Source: Solanum dulcamara (lineage: Eukaryota > Streptophyta > Magnoliopsida > Solanales > Solanaceae). Taken from it: a stretch of 64,000 nucleotides of DNA. The notes below the pieces were generated by a model, which did not search any database, had not been told where the DNA came from, and saw only the letters and a list, made by a program, of their open reading frames with translations. The translations under genes and the position numbers were made by a program. The stretch lies in assembly GCF_947179165.1 (NCBI RefSeq), contig NC_077243.1, positions 31,882,001-31,946,000 of the forward strand, written 5' to 3'. Below are positions 1 through 12,014 of the stretch, one piece after another; positions within the stretch are counted from its first letter, which is position 1; every line of letters begins with the position of its first letter.

Positions 1-1263
1 GATAGTGTCTCTAAACTTTTAAAGCACATATAATCACCGCTAGTTCCAAGTCATGGTTTGAATAATTTCTTTCATGTACCTTAAGTTGCCTAGAAGCATA
101 AACTATTATCTTACCATGTTTCATAAAAACACAACCAAGACCAACCCTTGAAGGTCACAATACACAACAAAACCATCGGACCCATTCGGTAAGGTCAAGA
201 TAGGAGCAGTAGTGAGATAATCTTTCAGCTCTTGGAAACTCTTTTCATAAGCTTTTGACCAGCGTAACTTTACCTTCTTTTGAGTAAAATTAGTCAAAGG
301 TGACGAGATCGATGAAAACACTTCTACAAATCTTCTATAATATCTGGCTAGGCCCATAAGGGGATAATGGTCTAAGCCAATTCTTCACTGCCTCAGCTTT
401 CTTCGGATCAACTATAATTCCTTCACAAGACACAATGTGACCAAGAAAATCCACCTCCCTTAGTCAAAACTCACATTTATTGAATTTGGCAAAAAATTGC
501 TTGTCCTTTAGAGTTTGCCACACAATCCTCAAGTGAATAGAATGCTCTTCCTCACTCCGATAGTAAACCAAATTATCATCAAGAAACATAATCATAAAAA
601 TGTCCAATGATTGTTTGAACACCCTACCCATAAAGTTCATGAATGCTGTAAAGGCATTAGTCAAACCAAGTGACATAACTAGGAACTCATAATGGCCATA
701 CCTTGTTTGAAATGACATTTTGGAAATATTACTCTCCCTCATCATTAATTGGTGATAACCGGGATAGTTATCAATCTTAGAGAAATAGCTTATCCCTTGC
801 AATTAGTCAAGCAAATAATCTATCCTCAAAATTAGGTATTTATTCTTGATGGTCACTTTGTTTAATTTGTGGAAGTCAATGCACATACGTAGTGAACCAT
901 CCTTCTTTCTAACAAACAAAATGGGAGTACCCCATGGGGTATACTTGGTCTAATGTATCTTTTGTCTAACAAGTCTTTCAATTGTTTCTTTAAATCCTTT
1001 AATTCTTCCGGAGCCATTTGGTAAGGAGGAATAAAAATAAGTTGAGTACCCTGAAGAAGGTCTATACAATTATCAATCTCCCTTTCGGGAAGGACACCAG
1101 GTAAATCATCAGAAAACACATCTGGAAACTCATTAACAATAGGGACCGAATCTAAAGTAGGGGATTCAGAATTATCATCCCTAACCTTAACAAAATAGTA
1201 GATACAACCCTTGGAAATTATTTTCTGAGCTTTAAGGCACAAAATAAATTGACCTTTCAACAC
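1..1263 (-). pseudogene. RT-A pol: reverse transcriptase and start of RNase H, broken
   Basis: Ty3/gypsy pol read on the minus strand and running off the left edge. From high to low coordinates: the protease-RT linker (VNEFPDVFSDDLPGVLPERE and [19 protein letters not shown], about 980-1160), the RT palm with SKIDNYPGYHQL and QTRYGHYEFLVM (about 690-790), and the catalytic FLDD at about 575-585. After it come the RT/RNase H connection (LARYYRRFVEVFSSISSPLT, about 290-350) and the RNase H opening VVYCD. The FLDD acids are intact. The frame breaks near 930 and 810, and stops separate the blocks, so no polyprotein can be made. The lineage (chromovirus, Tekay/Del-like) is inferred from the YHQL/RYGHYEF signature. 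Confidence 0.88.
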
Positions 1264-1760
1264 AAAATTACTACTCTTTCATTTTAAGACCGACTTATTT
1301 AGGAATTAGAACTTAACCACTTGGATTCTATAATTAATAAAAGCATAACATGCATATAGCCAATCCATACCAAGGATAACATCGAAATTGGTCATCTCAA
1401 TCTCAACCAAATCATAAAGAGTAAATTTATGGAAAACCAAAATCGGACAACTTCTATAGACTCTTTTAGCCACAACTGACTCCCCGATGGGAGTACAAAA
1501 GAAAAAGGCTTTAACAACGTGTCAGGAAAAACATCAAACCTCATGGACATATAAGGAAAATCAAAAGACATATTTGCACTGAGATCAAGTAAGCATAAAA
1601 ATCATAGTGAAAGACCTATAACATACCGATAACAATATCGGGAGTTTCATCCACCTCTTGCCTACCATAAAGAATATAAAACCAATTGTTGCGTTGACCA
1701 CCATTTGGTTTCACTTGAGCAACTTGGCTTAGAGGAAGAAAATTTTTGACATTTCATTCC
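1264..1760 (-). pseudogene. RT-A protease region, broken
   Basis: This is the aspartic protease part of RT-A. Recognisable are VFHYDFYAYL around 1590-1640 and, further down, a degraded version of the DMIDFDVILGMDWL block at about 1350-1400. The catalytic D-x-G position reads D-L-S, so the active-site glycine is lost. The ORF shifts frame near the active site. It lies between the gag zinc-knuckle region and the RT linker, as expected for a Ty3/gypsy gag-PR-RT-RH-IN order. Confidence 0.75.
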
Positions 1761-2763
1761 TTAGAATGATGACCCTCCTTACCACATCAGCAGTACACAT
1801 TTAAACCTGCTAAACACTCACCCTTGTGGTTCTTACCATACTTTTTGCATGTGGGAGTAACTTGGCCAATAGGAGCACCTCCTTGAGGCTTACGGTTGGG
1901 CACCCTATGCTTTTAAAACATTGGAGTAGTTGCATTATAAGACCCTTGGCCGGAGTACTTTTGGCAAAAATACAGACATCCACCACCTCCAGACTTACCA
2001 TGAGAGAGATCACCACCATCGATCCTTGGCATCTTGGACTCCCTATTCTTCTCCCTTAAATTATCACTCTCTATTTGATCCACATAGGTCATAAGTCTAG
2101 ATATATCCATCTCCCAAATCAACATAACTGTCTTGCAATCCTTTGAGACCATACTGACACACTCGATACAAATTTGCTCATATGAGTTCTTGCGTCGACA
2201 ATCATGAATAGAGCATATTTTGACAATTGAGTAAACTTGAGGGTATACTACCTCATACTCATACCACCTTACTTAAGGTTGATGAACTCTTGTGCTTTTG
2301 CTTCTCTCAACTCCAATGAAAAGAAACAATCAAGAAATACTCTTTTGAACTAATCCCAAGTCATGGGATACGCCTCCCTAGGCCTCTCACTTTTCCATTG
2401 ATCATACCAAATACGAGTAACACCCTTAAATTGGTATGTAGACAACTCTGCCCTCTCAACTAGGCTAATCCTCATGATATCTATAATCTTGTGAATGCTA
2501 TCAAGAAACTCTTGTGAATCCTTTTCCACCTTAGAACCCCAAAACTCTAAAGGATTCATCCTCATGAAATCACGAACTCTTATTGCTTCCGTACCCATAT
2601 TTGGGTTCACGGGAGCAACCACTTCATGGTTAACTTAGGCCGTAATGGCTTGTGCAAGTACTTAAAATGCTTCTTGAAACTCGACATTGGAGACTTTATC
2701 ATTAAGATCTTGTTGCTCCTCTTCAACCACATTCTTTCTAGCGGGGTATCTTTGTAGAGGCAT
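1761..2763 (-). pseudogene. RT-A gag, broken
   Basis: Capsid and nucleocapsid protein remnant. The likely start is the minus-strand ATG at 2763-2761 (MPLQRYPARKNVVEEEQQD). A stop (CAA to TAA) follows at about codon 38. The capsid block RVRDFMRMNPLEFWGSKV...YQFKGVTRIWYDQWKSE lies at 2350-2622. The double CCHC-like nucleocapsid near 1765-1850 is degenerate: the first knuckle reads C-K-K-Y, and the second has lost its last Cys. Several frameshifts follow 2350. The start is chosen because it matches the position of the Gag Met in RT-I (59715), about 200 bp after the primer site. Confidence 0.82.
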
Positions 2764-2955
2764 ATTCTGAAAATTGCAAAGAACAAGTGTTAGAGGGAGA
2801 GACTTAACCACTCTACTACACAACATAGATCATGAAAGAAGTGAGACTTTCCTAAGACGTTTCATAGCCTCCTATTCATGTATATGGTATATTTCACATC
2901 AATGAATAAGACTCTACTTAACGTGGCATAATAGACTCCCTAGGACTCTTCTAAA

Positions 2956-2973
2956 CCTTGTGCTTTGATGCCA
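2956..2973 (-). other. RT-A primer-binding site (tRNA-iMet type)
   Basis: The minus strand reads TGGCATCAAAGCACAAGG, a two-mismatch form of the TGGTATCAGAGC complement to the 3' end of plant initiator tRNA-Met. It lies four bases inside the LTR end and about 190 bp upstream of the gag start. The interval 2764-2955 is the untranslated leader. Confidence 0.8.
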
Positions 2974-2977
2974 AATT

Positions 2978-5219
2978 TCTCATAATCCAATCTAGAGCCA
3001 ATCCACGACACGAAAATAGGGATGCGAGGGACCCCAACTAATCCATCTTAGCATACATTGCATTCATAAGGTAAAGAAACATAGTAAAGTAAGCGGAAGT
3101 AACAACTTAAGGAAATGGTACTAAGGGATAGCAACTCAATATATGTCTAATCCGGACTAGATCACATAGCGTCTAAACATACCTCTAGTCTAGTATTTTA
3201 TAGGGGCTTAGGAAAGCTCCTAACTCACCCAAAACAATAAAAGAAGTCAATTAGTAGTAACATGGAAAGAAATTCATTATCCTCGATAAGATGAGGACTC
3301 ACTAACTCTTGATATATAAACAACTTTAGCCATGAAAAGAATGATTGTGAGTGTCGTCTGCCCCTACATTATATGATAATGTAGGTAAAATATATGTTAG
3401 TACATAGAAGGTACTAATTAAGTATGTGAGATATGCAAGAACAAGTAATAGGAACATGAACAATATGCCATAAGATGCATGACCAATCATAATGAACATG
3501 AGTAAGGCTTAAAAATCATTTGAAACATATAAAACTCATGGTCAATGTATATCATGAAACTTCATTGTAAAACTCGTAGTTCAACTTTCAATTTATGTAG
3601 GATAAGACTGTTAACCGACATTCTAGACCATGTGATCTATAATATGGAATACGATGGAACCCTCATAGAGAAGGGGGAGGCTACCTTGTTAGGGAATACT
3701 CCATCATGGTACTCAACTCTACTCAACTGTGCTATATATGGATCCACTAGCTAGGCCATGAAGGCAATCCTATGCAGATAATGTAGTTTGGGACTTTAGG
3801 ATGCTACTAGGATTCCCTTGGATAAGTAACTGCGTTATCGAACTGAACCCCACCTAGAAACCCTCTCGGTGCTTAGTCAATATCCCAATGAAAACTCATA
3901 AAACATGATCATAACATAATAGGGAAAGATAGTAGCTTCCTATAAATCCATCTTTATAAAATATATTAGAAGTAGCTCATTAACTTTAGTGAATCATAAG
4001 AATCCATAACTTCAGTGAAAATTGTACTTATCACCATTTTTAACATGATTGTGTGAGAATTGGACTTATCACACCATAATAACTTTCTTTGATCATAACT
4101 TGATCCTCATCATAAATTCATCATAAAAATCATAATGTCAACTTTACATCATGAAAAATTTGCGTAAAAATCATTGAACTCATAATTAACTCATGAGAAT
4201 CATCTTTAACTTTATAATCATAACATGAAAATGACTTTATGCATGGGAATTCAGAATTGAACCTTAAAATCATGTAATTCATATAGAAACATACTTAAAA
4301 TAATCATTTATAATAATTAGAAATAAAATTAAAATAGCCTAATGTAATTCATCAAAACTAAGGTTTATAATCAATTAAAAATCGAAAGAAACTTTGAGAG
4401 AACATTGGATCTCCATGGGTGAAACGAACACATGGATTAATCCTCACATACTTTGATTAAGATTACTCAAAATAGGAGAAGAAACCTTGAAGAAATCTGA
4501 AACCCTAGCTTGAAGATTGGAGAGAAACCTTGAGAGAATTGAGTTTATTACCTTCGAGATTTTTAGAAGAATAATTTAGAATGAGGGAAATTTCAAAGGA
4601 TTAGGTAGATATAGGCTTGAACATAATTATGTCTAGGTCCATTAAACCAAACTCAGGAGATGATATAGTTACCCTTCATTAAAACTGGGATTTTGACTCT
4701 ACGAGTCGTAGAGAGGATGACGAGTCATCAAGATGACTTGTATGCAGGTCTGAGAAAAGGCCTGATTTCTAAGTCTTTGAAGTTTGCAAACGAGTCATTT
4801 CTATGGATCGTTCTTACAATGACGAGCCGTCAACTTGAATCGTCTTTCAGGCCTAAAAAACCTGCAAATTGAAGGGTCTCTAAATATGGTCACGAGTCAT
4901 TTCTATAACTCGTAACAACTTTTACGAATTATCCTATCAAGTCGTAGACTAGACCATGAGGAACTTCTAAAACATGGCTTCTGAAGTTGGTTTATGGGTC
5001 AATATTACGAATCATAGACACTCCCATGACTCATCTTATTGAGTCGTATGGTGTCATTTAAGGTTTGTTTTAAACGAACCCTTAGGACTCATTCTACGAC
5101 TCACTTTTATGGGTTATAGAAAGCTCTACGAGTCATAGAGTGGCTCATAAACTTTAGAGAAGATCAAAATTTTGAGGATTTCTCCTTTGTTCTAACATTC
5201 TGATTTTTGGGGTCTTACA
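2978..5219 (-). repeat. RT-A 5' LTR (2.24 kb)
   Basis: The minus-strand LTR begins TGTAAGACCCC at 5219 and ends near TTATGAGA at 2978, a decayed form of TTATGACA. The primer site follows directly. The 5' part (about 4690-5150) is dense in GAGTCRT/AYGACTC motifs, often as inverted pairs. The central part is AT-rich and non-coding. The small ORF at 3545-3754 inside it has no recognisable product. The partner LTR must lie left of the window. Confidence 0.85.
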
Positions 5220-6480
5220 CAAAGGTTTCGCTATAGTAGAAACCCCTCAACAAAGAGACTATAGTACCCTGCCAGTCTGATGAACCTATGAATCTCAGTC
5301 ACAGAGGTGAGCCCGACCCAATCAAGAATAGCCTCAATCTTTGACGAATCTACCATAATGACATACATGGACACAACGTGCCCTAAGAATGGTATAGACT
5401 CAATCCAAAACTCTTACTTTAAGAACTTTGCATAAAGATGATGATCTCTCTAAGTCTGGAGCACTGCCTTTAAATACTGCTTGTGCTTATCTTGGCTTTG
5501 CGAGTATACCAAAATATTATCAAGGAAGACTATATAAAATAAGTCTAAGTATGGCATGAATACCCGAGTTATCAAGTTCATAAATGCGGCAGTAGCAGTA
5601 GTCAACCCAAAAGATATCAGTAGGAACTCATAGTGGCCGTAATGAGTCCTAAATGCAGTCTTAAGGACGTTCCTGCCCTATCTCAACTGGTGGTAGCTGG
5701 ATCTCAAATCAATCTTAGAAAATACCATGAAACCCTAAAGCTGATCAAATAGGTCATCAATCCTAGACATAGGGTAACGGTTCTTCAACGTCACCTTGTT
5801 CAACTGCCTACAATCAATACTCATCCGTATAGTGCCATCCTTCTTAACAAACCTGACTGGAGAACCTTAAGGAAATACACTAGGCTAAATGAATCCCTTA
5901 TCTAAGAGATCCTGCAGCTGAGCACTGAGCTCCTTGAGATCTAAAGGGGCCATACAATATGGTGGGATAGAAATAGAATAAGTACCTGGATCTACATCAA
6001 TGGAAAAGTCAATATCACAATTCAATGGAAGGCCAGACAGGTCGGCAGGAAACACGTCTGCAAACTCTTGAACTATAGGTACTGAATCAACTATAAGGGC
6101 CTACCTACTCCCATCCATAACAAAAGCCAAGTATGGATAACATCTGCTAATCACTAACCTCTAAGCTTGTACAAAAGAAATCACCTCAACTAGCATGCGA
6201 CTACAAGAGCCCTGCCATACCACCTATAAAATACTAGGCATGGCTAAGTTAACAGTCTTAGCATAGTAATCCAAGATTGCTCATGAAAGGGATAACCAGT
6301 CCTTGCCCAGACTCAAATAAAAATCCATAATATCAAGTAAAATGAGGTCAACCCTAGTGTCCCACCCCCGAATGGTCACCACATAGGATCTGAAGACCTG
6401 ATCCACTACTAAAAAATAACCTACCAAGGTCAAAATATGTAACAGCTCAACTAAGGGCTTCAAACTCATACTTAGTTGTG
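5220..6480 (-). pseudogene. RT-B pol: protease and reverse transcriptase, 3' part missing
   Basis: A second minus-strand Ty3/gypsy pol that begins abruptly at the edge of the RT-A LTR, so RT-A probably inserted into it. Read in order: protease tail VVTIRGWDTRVDLILLDIMD...LGKDWLS (6281-6469), linker and fingers (about 5840-6010), [19 protein letters not shown] (about 5800-5850), SKIDLRSSYHQLR, FRTHYGHYEFL, and the catalytic box FLDN near 5515-5530. The second catalytic Asp is Asn (GAT to AAT). The GHVVS and GYYSLFVEGF blocks reach 5225. RNase H and integrase are not present. Stops are scattered throughout. Sequence signature differs from RT-A (YSQSQDKHKQYLKAVLQT), so it is a separate subfamily. 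Confidence 0.82.
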
Positions 6481-7975
6481 AGGCATAATATACATATATA
6501 TAAGAATAGCTGGAGCCTAGATCAAATAAAGTGGATGTGGGCTAATGACATAATAGAACCGTATTTGTGATCACATCGTCCGAGGCCTCAACCTCTACTC
6601 TAGCTGGAGCTGCATAAAAGTGGGTTTGGTCTCCTCTACTCTACTCATCAACTCTACCTCATATCCTACCCCCTCAAGGACCTTTCTATGAACCTTAATG
6701 ACCACCCATATGGTCCTCGACCTTGTCTCTACCTTTAACTAGAGGGGTAATTGCTGGCAGGTCTAGCTGCCTATGAAGCTGATACGACTATCATATGGAG
6801 AGGGCACTCGCGGGACCAATGATCTAGCTCCCCAAACTCAAAGAACCCCATGGCTGTTGGCTCTGAGCTTGAGATCGGTCAACTCAATAGAAAGAACCTA
6901 TCTGAAAACTACCTTTACCCTGACTTAAATCGACACTAGAAGCACCTTAACGGTGCTGGTCACCCTCTGAAGTATAAAGTGAGTCCTGGAAGAGGAGGCT
7001 AAAATAGCCCTGCTATAATCTTTGGCAAGATTCTTTATAGGTATTCCTGGGTTTAAGGTGATGCCCACCCTAGCTATCCTCCTACCTATCTCTCTTTCCC
7101 CTGCCCCTTTGGGCCTCGTGATGGATCTGGTCAAGTATGCAGGCATGGTCCACCATATCCATAAATGAGTGTCCCACTAAGACTAAAGACTAAGTCTCTA
7201 TCCGTCACTAGATTCTCAATCCTCTAACAAAGCACCAGACTCTCTCCTCCTCAGTAGGTAAGATTATTATAGCATGCCTAGGGAGCTCATAGAATTAGGA
7301 CTCATACTCTGATATGGTCTTGAATCCCTACTCTAATGATAAAAAATAATCTCAAACCTAATCTCTAATAATCCAAGGAATAAACCAGGCCAAGAAGGCC
7401 TCTAAAAACTCAGCCCACGACACTAGTGGAGACCCAACTAGCCTAGTTTCTGAATAAGAACACCGTTACTATCGGGCAGGACTGTCTAGCTGATAATCCA
7501 TGAAGTCGGCTCTTTTTGACTCCACTAGACCCAAGGTCTGCAGCCTCTCTCGACAAATAAGTAGAAACCCGTGGGCATAATGCCCTCTAAATCATTAGGC
7601 ATTATAGTCTAAGTAACACCCCAACCATCTTCTACTCCCAAAGTGGCATGATGCCCTCCAAATGTTTAGGTTGAGTGGCAGGTGACGGTGGCTACTGAAT
7701 GACTGGTGCCTCTATTCTGCCGCATTAGAGTAGCTAGAGATGGTTCCTTCTACATACCCCCAATAGCAGCTAGTATTTGAGTGAACATAATCTGAAGGTC
7801 CAAAGCTGTAGTTAGCGCTGGCGGTGGCTAGGCTGGTCCCTGTCTCACTGGCTGATGATGTACTGAAGCTACTGGTGGCTCTACTTCTGGCTCTAAAGTC
7901 TTCTCCCTATCTCGGGTTGGAGTTGTAGTCCAGGCATGACCTCGGGGTTGGACTCTACCCTTAGCATGTATGTGA
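6481..7975 (-). pseudogene. RT-B gag, broken
   Basis: Gag remnant between the RT-B primer site and protease. A zinc-knuckle relic at 6802-6850 reads FEFGELDHWSREC, where both first cysteines of C-x2-C-x4-H-x4-C have become Phe. An Arg/Lys-rich linker lies at about 6925-7146. The N-terminal part is rich in Pro/Thr/Ser codons, as in many chromovirus Gags, but is frameshifted; a candidate ATG near 7960 opens a frame closed after about 25 codons. No continuous ORF above 75 codons remains, so extent is inferred from flanking landmarks. Confidence 0.65.
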
Positions 7976-8172
7976 GCTAACCTGTAAAATAGGTGAATAA
8001 GTAAGATTTATAGAAACCAATAAGACACACACTGTACGATAGTGGTACAAAAGAGACACATTTCTAAAGACATCCTATAGCCTCTCAAAGATAAGTAATG
8101 GCCATCATACATCTCTGCACCGATCTGCATGACTTTACTAGATGATAGCTCTGTACAAGTGAGCTTGCTGAA

Positions 8173-8190
8173 CTCGGGGCTCTAATACCA
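8173..8190 (-). other. RT-B primer-binding site
   Basis: The minus strand reads TGGTATTAGAGCCCCGAG, one mismatch from TGGTATCAGAGCC, the initiator tRNA-Met complement. It sits three bases from the LTR end at 8194 and about 200 bp before the gag region. Confidence 0.85.
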
Positions 8191-8193
8191 GCT

Positions 8194-9490
8194 TGTCATA
8201 ACTGGATTTATCAGGTCATGATAGAGCCTACTATGACCTATCATAGGCAAGCTAACCCATAACCCGGAACTATAAGTAATGGGATGTCAGACTAGAAGAC
8301 CAAAAATACAACTAAAATAATAATGAAATAATAGGAATATACCTAAATGGTGGAAGAAAATGAAATAAATACAAATAAAAGATCGCTCCTAGAATCTAGA
8401 AGTCACATGTACAAAGCTACTACAAAAAGAGTAAAAGTCCCAAAAGTATACCATAGAAACAAGGTTGTCTCAAAAAATAAAAGATATATAAATATATGTA
8501 CAGAGGGAGATGGGTAAATCCAGAATGCTATGTGCTCACCCTCACCTTTGATCAAGACTACAGGTGGCTCGAATCAACACCAGTAGCTAGTACTCAGACC
8601 TGCATCATGAAAATAGATGCAAAGTGTAGTATGAATACCAAACAATAGGTACCCAATGGGAATCAAAGGCCGACTTAGCAAGATAAGCAAAAGTAAACTG
8701 AAATGCGAGAAACTAATCAGAACTAAAGAAAGAAAAAGAATTCAATATAGGTATGTACACGAGCGTACTCAACATATAATGAGACAAAATTAACTACATT
8801 CGTCGGGCTCCCATAAACCCAAAGGGTACGCTGGTGCACAAGTTTAAAGGCAACAACCTGAACAGACTTTCATAAGCCCAAAAAGAAGCAGAGATAGTCG
8901 ATATAAAAGGAACAGTTCTGATAAAGGTCCAATAATGCCACAATTTCCCTAGACTTTAACAGAACTATTTTGTAAACCTGAAGCTTTAACCCAAGGCTAA
9001 GAATAGATAAGCACTTAAAATGAAGATTTATAAGAGTATCTAGGACTTGAACTGAGATTTGAAAGCAACCAAGGATTTGAACCAAGGTGATAGATAATCG
9101 TGGACTTGAACCACATGCAAAATGTACCAAGGACTCGAACCCCAGTGATAGATAATTATGGACATAAACTACATGTAAGAGAGCCATATACTTAAATCGG
9201 GTAAAAGTAGCAAGGACTCGAACCAAAGCTAGTAAAGAGTGATCTACTTGAACCAATAATAATAAAGGTAGTAGACTCGAACCACGACTAAGTAAGGCAA
9301 GAGACTCAAAACGAGTCAATAATATAAAGGCAGGGACTTGAACACACTCGGTGGAGTGAATTGAGGACTTGAACCACAATAGAGGAGAGTCAATCAGATT
9401 AGCATTAACTGCCAGCCGAGCATTATAAGGAGTACCCCAATCTGAGTGCCATTAATAAATTACTCCATCCCGAACCACATGCAACCTTCT
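8194..9490 (-). repeat. RT-B LTR, outer end truncated
   Basis: The LTR ends in TTATGACA on the minus strand at 8194, next to the primer site. Blocks through about 8850 match the sequence at 17132-17850 in the same order (for example the shared ACTACTACAAAA...AAAAGTCCCAAAAGT stretch and GGTACCCA). The right-hand end near 9490 changes without a TG terminus into plus-strand gag of RT-C, so the first LTR bases are lost. Confidence 0.75.
9035..9390. repeat. Degenerate array of GGACTTGAACCA-like units in the RT-B LTR
   Basis: About ten to twelve copies of a 10-12 bp core (GGACTTGAACC, GGACTCGAACC and variants) occur at irregular 25-60 bp spacing, twice with a shared GATAGATAAT spacer. The array makes a 169-codon minus-strand reading frame that looks repetitive rather than coding. 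Confidence 0.7.
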
Positions 9491-10110
9491 TCACCCTTAT
9501 TTGAAATATAAGGTACTATGCCCACAAGTTTACCAAGTATGCTCCTTTATTGGTTGTCGATCCATATACTCGAAGGAGTAAATTCATATTGGGGGTGTAC
9601 TTGGTTGCTAAGGAATGTTACACTACTATGTTTGTTAAGGAGATGGATATATCTCATCTCATGACTTTTGCCGAACAAATTGAAGTAGTAAAGCTCAAGA
9701 AAATAAGGATGAGGGATTCTAAGAGGGCCCGGTATGAAGGTGGGTTCTCTAATGCTAGGACCGTTGGTAGTAGTGGACGCTCTCAATAAGGCCAAAGCTT
9801 GGGGAAGAAGTTTTCTAAGAATAAGGTACCATACCCTAAATATCAAGGAGAAGAAAGTGTAAATACTAGTAACCCTTCTTTTCCTAAGTGTGCAAAGTGT
9901 GGAAAGAATCATGGATGAAAGTGCTTGATGGGTGTTCTTGCTATGGATGTGGAAAGATGGGCCATAAGCGATCTGAGTGGACTCTTGTTGCCAATAAGGG
10001 TGGTGAAGGTCTTCCTCTAGGAGACCAGTGCAGTAAGGCACCCAAGCTCAATCTAAGGGTGGCCAACGCAACAACCGATTCTATATTCTTCATGCTAGGC
10101 AAGAGGTTGA
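9491..10110 (+). pseudogene. RT-C gag, 5'-truncated
   Basis: Plus-strand Gag remnant. The join with the RT-B LTR falls at about 9480-9500. The capsid C-terminal block YAPLLVVDP-type sequence (PLLVVDPYTRRSKFILGV) and MDISHLMTFAEQIE are at 9540-9690. The basic linker MRDSKRARYEGGFS follows near 9710. The second zinc knuckle CYGCGKMGHKRSEW (about 9938-9980) has Trp where the last Cys belongs. There is a stop at about 9788 and frame changes after it. No 5' LTR or primer site of RT-C is present. Confidence 0.82.
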
Positions 10111-10600
10111 TGTGGCTCCCGATATGGTCATGGGTATGTTACAAGTCTTTAACCTTGATGTTTATGCATTTCTTGATATGGGTTTCAACTTGTGTTTTGG
10201 TACTCCTTAAATTTCTATGAGATTTGATGTGTGCCCTGAAGTGTTAATAAAACCTTTTTTGGTTTACACTCTCATTGGTGATCCCATGTTAGCCAAGAGA
10301 GCTTATAGAAACTGTCCTGTATGGGTCTTGCACAGAGATATTTCATGTGACCTTGTTGAACTTGATATGATTGATTTTGAAATCATTCTTGGTATGGATT
10401 GGTTACATGCGGCTTACGCATCTATATTTTGTAGGACTCGTGTGGTTAAGTTTTACCTTCCTAATGAGCCTATTCTTAAATGGAAGGGTAATAATTCAGT
10501 GGTTAAGAGTCAATTCATCTCATGTATTAAGTCCCAAAAAATAATTTCCAAAGAGTACATTTGTCATATTGTGCGAGTTTGGGACATCGATTCCTAAACT
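10111..10600 (+). pseudogene. RT-C protease region
   Basis: The aspartic protease opens with VFNLDVYAFLDMGFNLCFGTP (about 10138-10200; active site D-M-G) and continues in another frame with MRFDVCPEVL, RAYRNCPVWVL and ELDMIDFEIILGMDWLHAAYAS at 10217-10440. The characteristic I-L-G-M-D-W motif is intact. A frameshift near 10210 separates the active site from the rest, so an active enzyme could not be produced. Confidence 0.82.
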
Positions 10601-12014
10601 GCTACTCTTGATTCGGTCCCTATAGTTAATGAGTTCTTCGATATGTTTTCCAGTAATTTGGCTGGTATTCCTCCCAAAAGGGAAATTGACGGCATATAAC
10701 TCCTTTTCTATACCCAACCTATTTCTATTCCTCACCATATGGCTCTGGCAGAACTTAAGGAGTTAAAAGAAAAAATGAAGGATTTATTAGATAAGGGTTT
10801 TATAAGACTGAGTATCTCACCATGGGGTGCTCCCATGTTATTTGTTAGGAAGAAATATGGGTCACTCCAAATGTGTATAGACTACCGACTATTGAATAAG
10901 GTCACCATAAAGAAAAAATATCCAATTTCCAAGGGTAGATGACTTGTTTGATCAATTACAAGGAGCAAGCTACTTTTCTAAGATTGACCTCCATTCCGGT
11001 TATCATCAGTTGAGGGTAAGGGAGTTTGATATTTCCAAAATGGCTTTTCAGATAAGGTATGGTCATTTTGAATTTGTAGTAATTTCGTTTGATTTGACTA
11101 ATGCTCCCGCTATATTTATAGATTTGATGAATCGTATTTTTAAGTCATATTTAAACATGTTTATAGTGTTGTTCATTGATGATATCTTAATTTATTCTCA
11201 AAATGAGGAAGATCATATGGGTCACTTGAGGATTGTGTTGCAAACATTGAGAGAAAAGAAATTATTCGCTAAATTTAGTAAGTGCGAATTTTAGATGAGG
11301 GAGGTTGCATTTCTTGTCCATGTGGTGTTTGCTGATGGGATTAAAGTATATCCAAAGAAAATAGAGGCGGTTAAGAATTGACATAGACCATTATCTCCTT
11401 CGGATATTAGAAGCTTTTTGGGCTTAGCTGGATATTACAGAAGGTTTGTTGAAGGGTTCTCATCTATTGCTTTGCCTTTAACTAAGTTTATACAAAAGAA
11501 GGCAAAATTCTAATGGTCAAAAGAATATGAGAAAAGTTTCCAAAAATTGAAGGATCGTCTTACGTCGGCTCCTATTTTGACATTGCTCAAAGGTTCAGAT
11601 GGGTTTGTTGTTTATTGTGATGCTTCGCGTATTGGTTTGGGTTGTGTCTTGATGAAACATGGTAAGGTTATAACTTATGCCTCTAGACAATTTAAAGTGC
11701 ATGAAATGAACTATCCAACCCATGATCTTAAACTTATGGCGGTTGTATTTGCATTGAAAATTTGGTGCCATTATCTTTATGGGGTGTATGTTGATGTGTA
11801 TAACGACCACAAATTCTTGCAATATGTGTTTAGTCAATGGGACTTGAACCTTAGGCAAAGGAGTTTGCTTGAACTCCTAAAATACTATGACATAAGCGTA
11901 TTATACCATTCGAGTAAGGCAAATATTGCAGCCAATGCTCTTAGTCAGTTGACTATGGATAGTGTTGCACATGTTGAGGAAGGTAAGAAGGAATTGGTTA
12001 AAGAGGTGCATTGA
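10601..12014 (+). pseudogene. RT-C reverse transcriptase and RNase H
   Basis: The RT reads [20 protein letters not shown] (10742 on), [38 protein letters not shown] and the catalytic FIDD at about 11173-11184, followed by [14 protein letters not shown]-to-TAG stop cuts it at 11294. A TAA replaces Gln near 11513. RNase H (11547-12014) has YCDAS intact, but the catalytic Glu of the HDLEL block is Lys (HDLKLMAVVFALK), and the ADALS Asp is Asn (AANALS). Both are G-to-A changes. The frame ends at TGA where an Arg CGA is expected (12015). Confidence 0.88.

Noticed and set aside
8870..9379. 169-codon minus-strand ORF as a gene
   Set aside because: It lies across a short-unit repeat array in an LTR, with repetitive Leu/Val-rich translation and no domain.
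9480..9500. A target site duplication for RT-C
   Set aside because: RT-C starts mid-gag with no LTR, so the junction is a truncation, not an insertion end.
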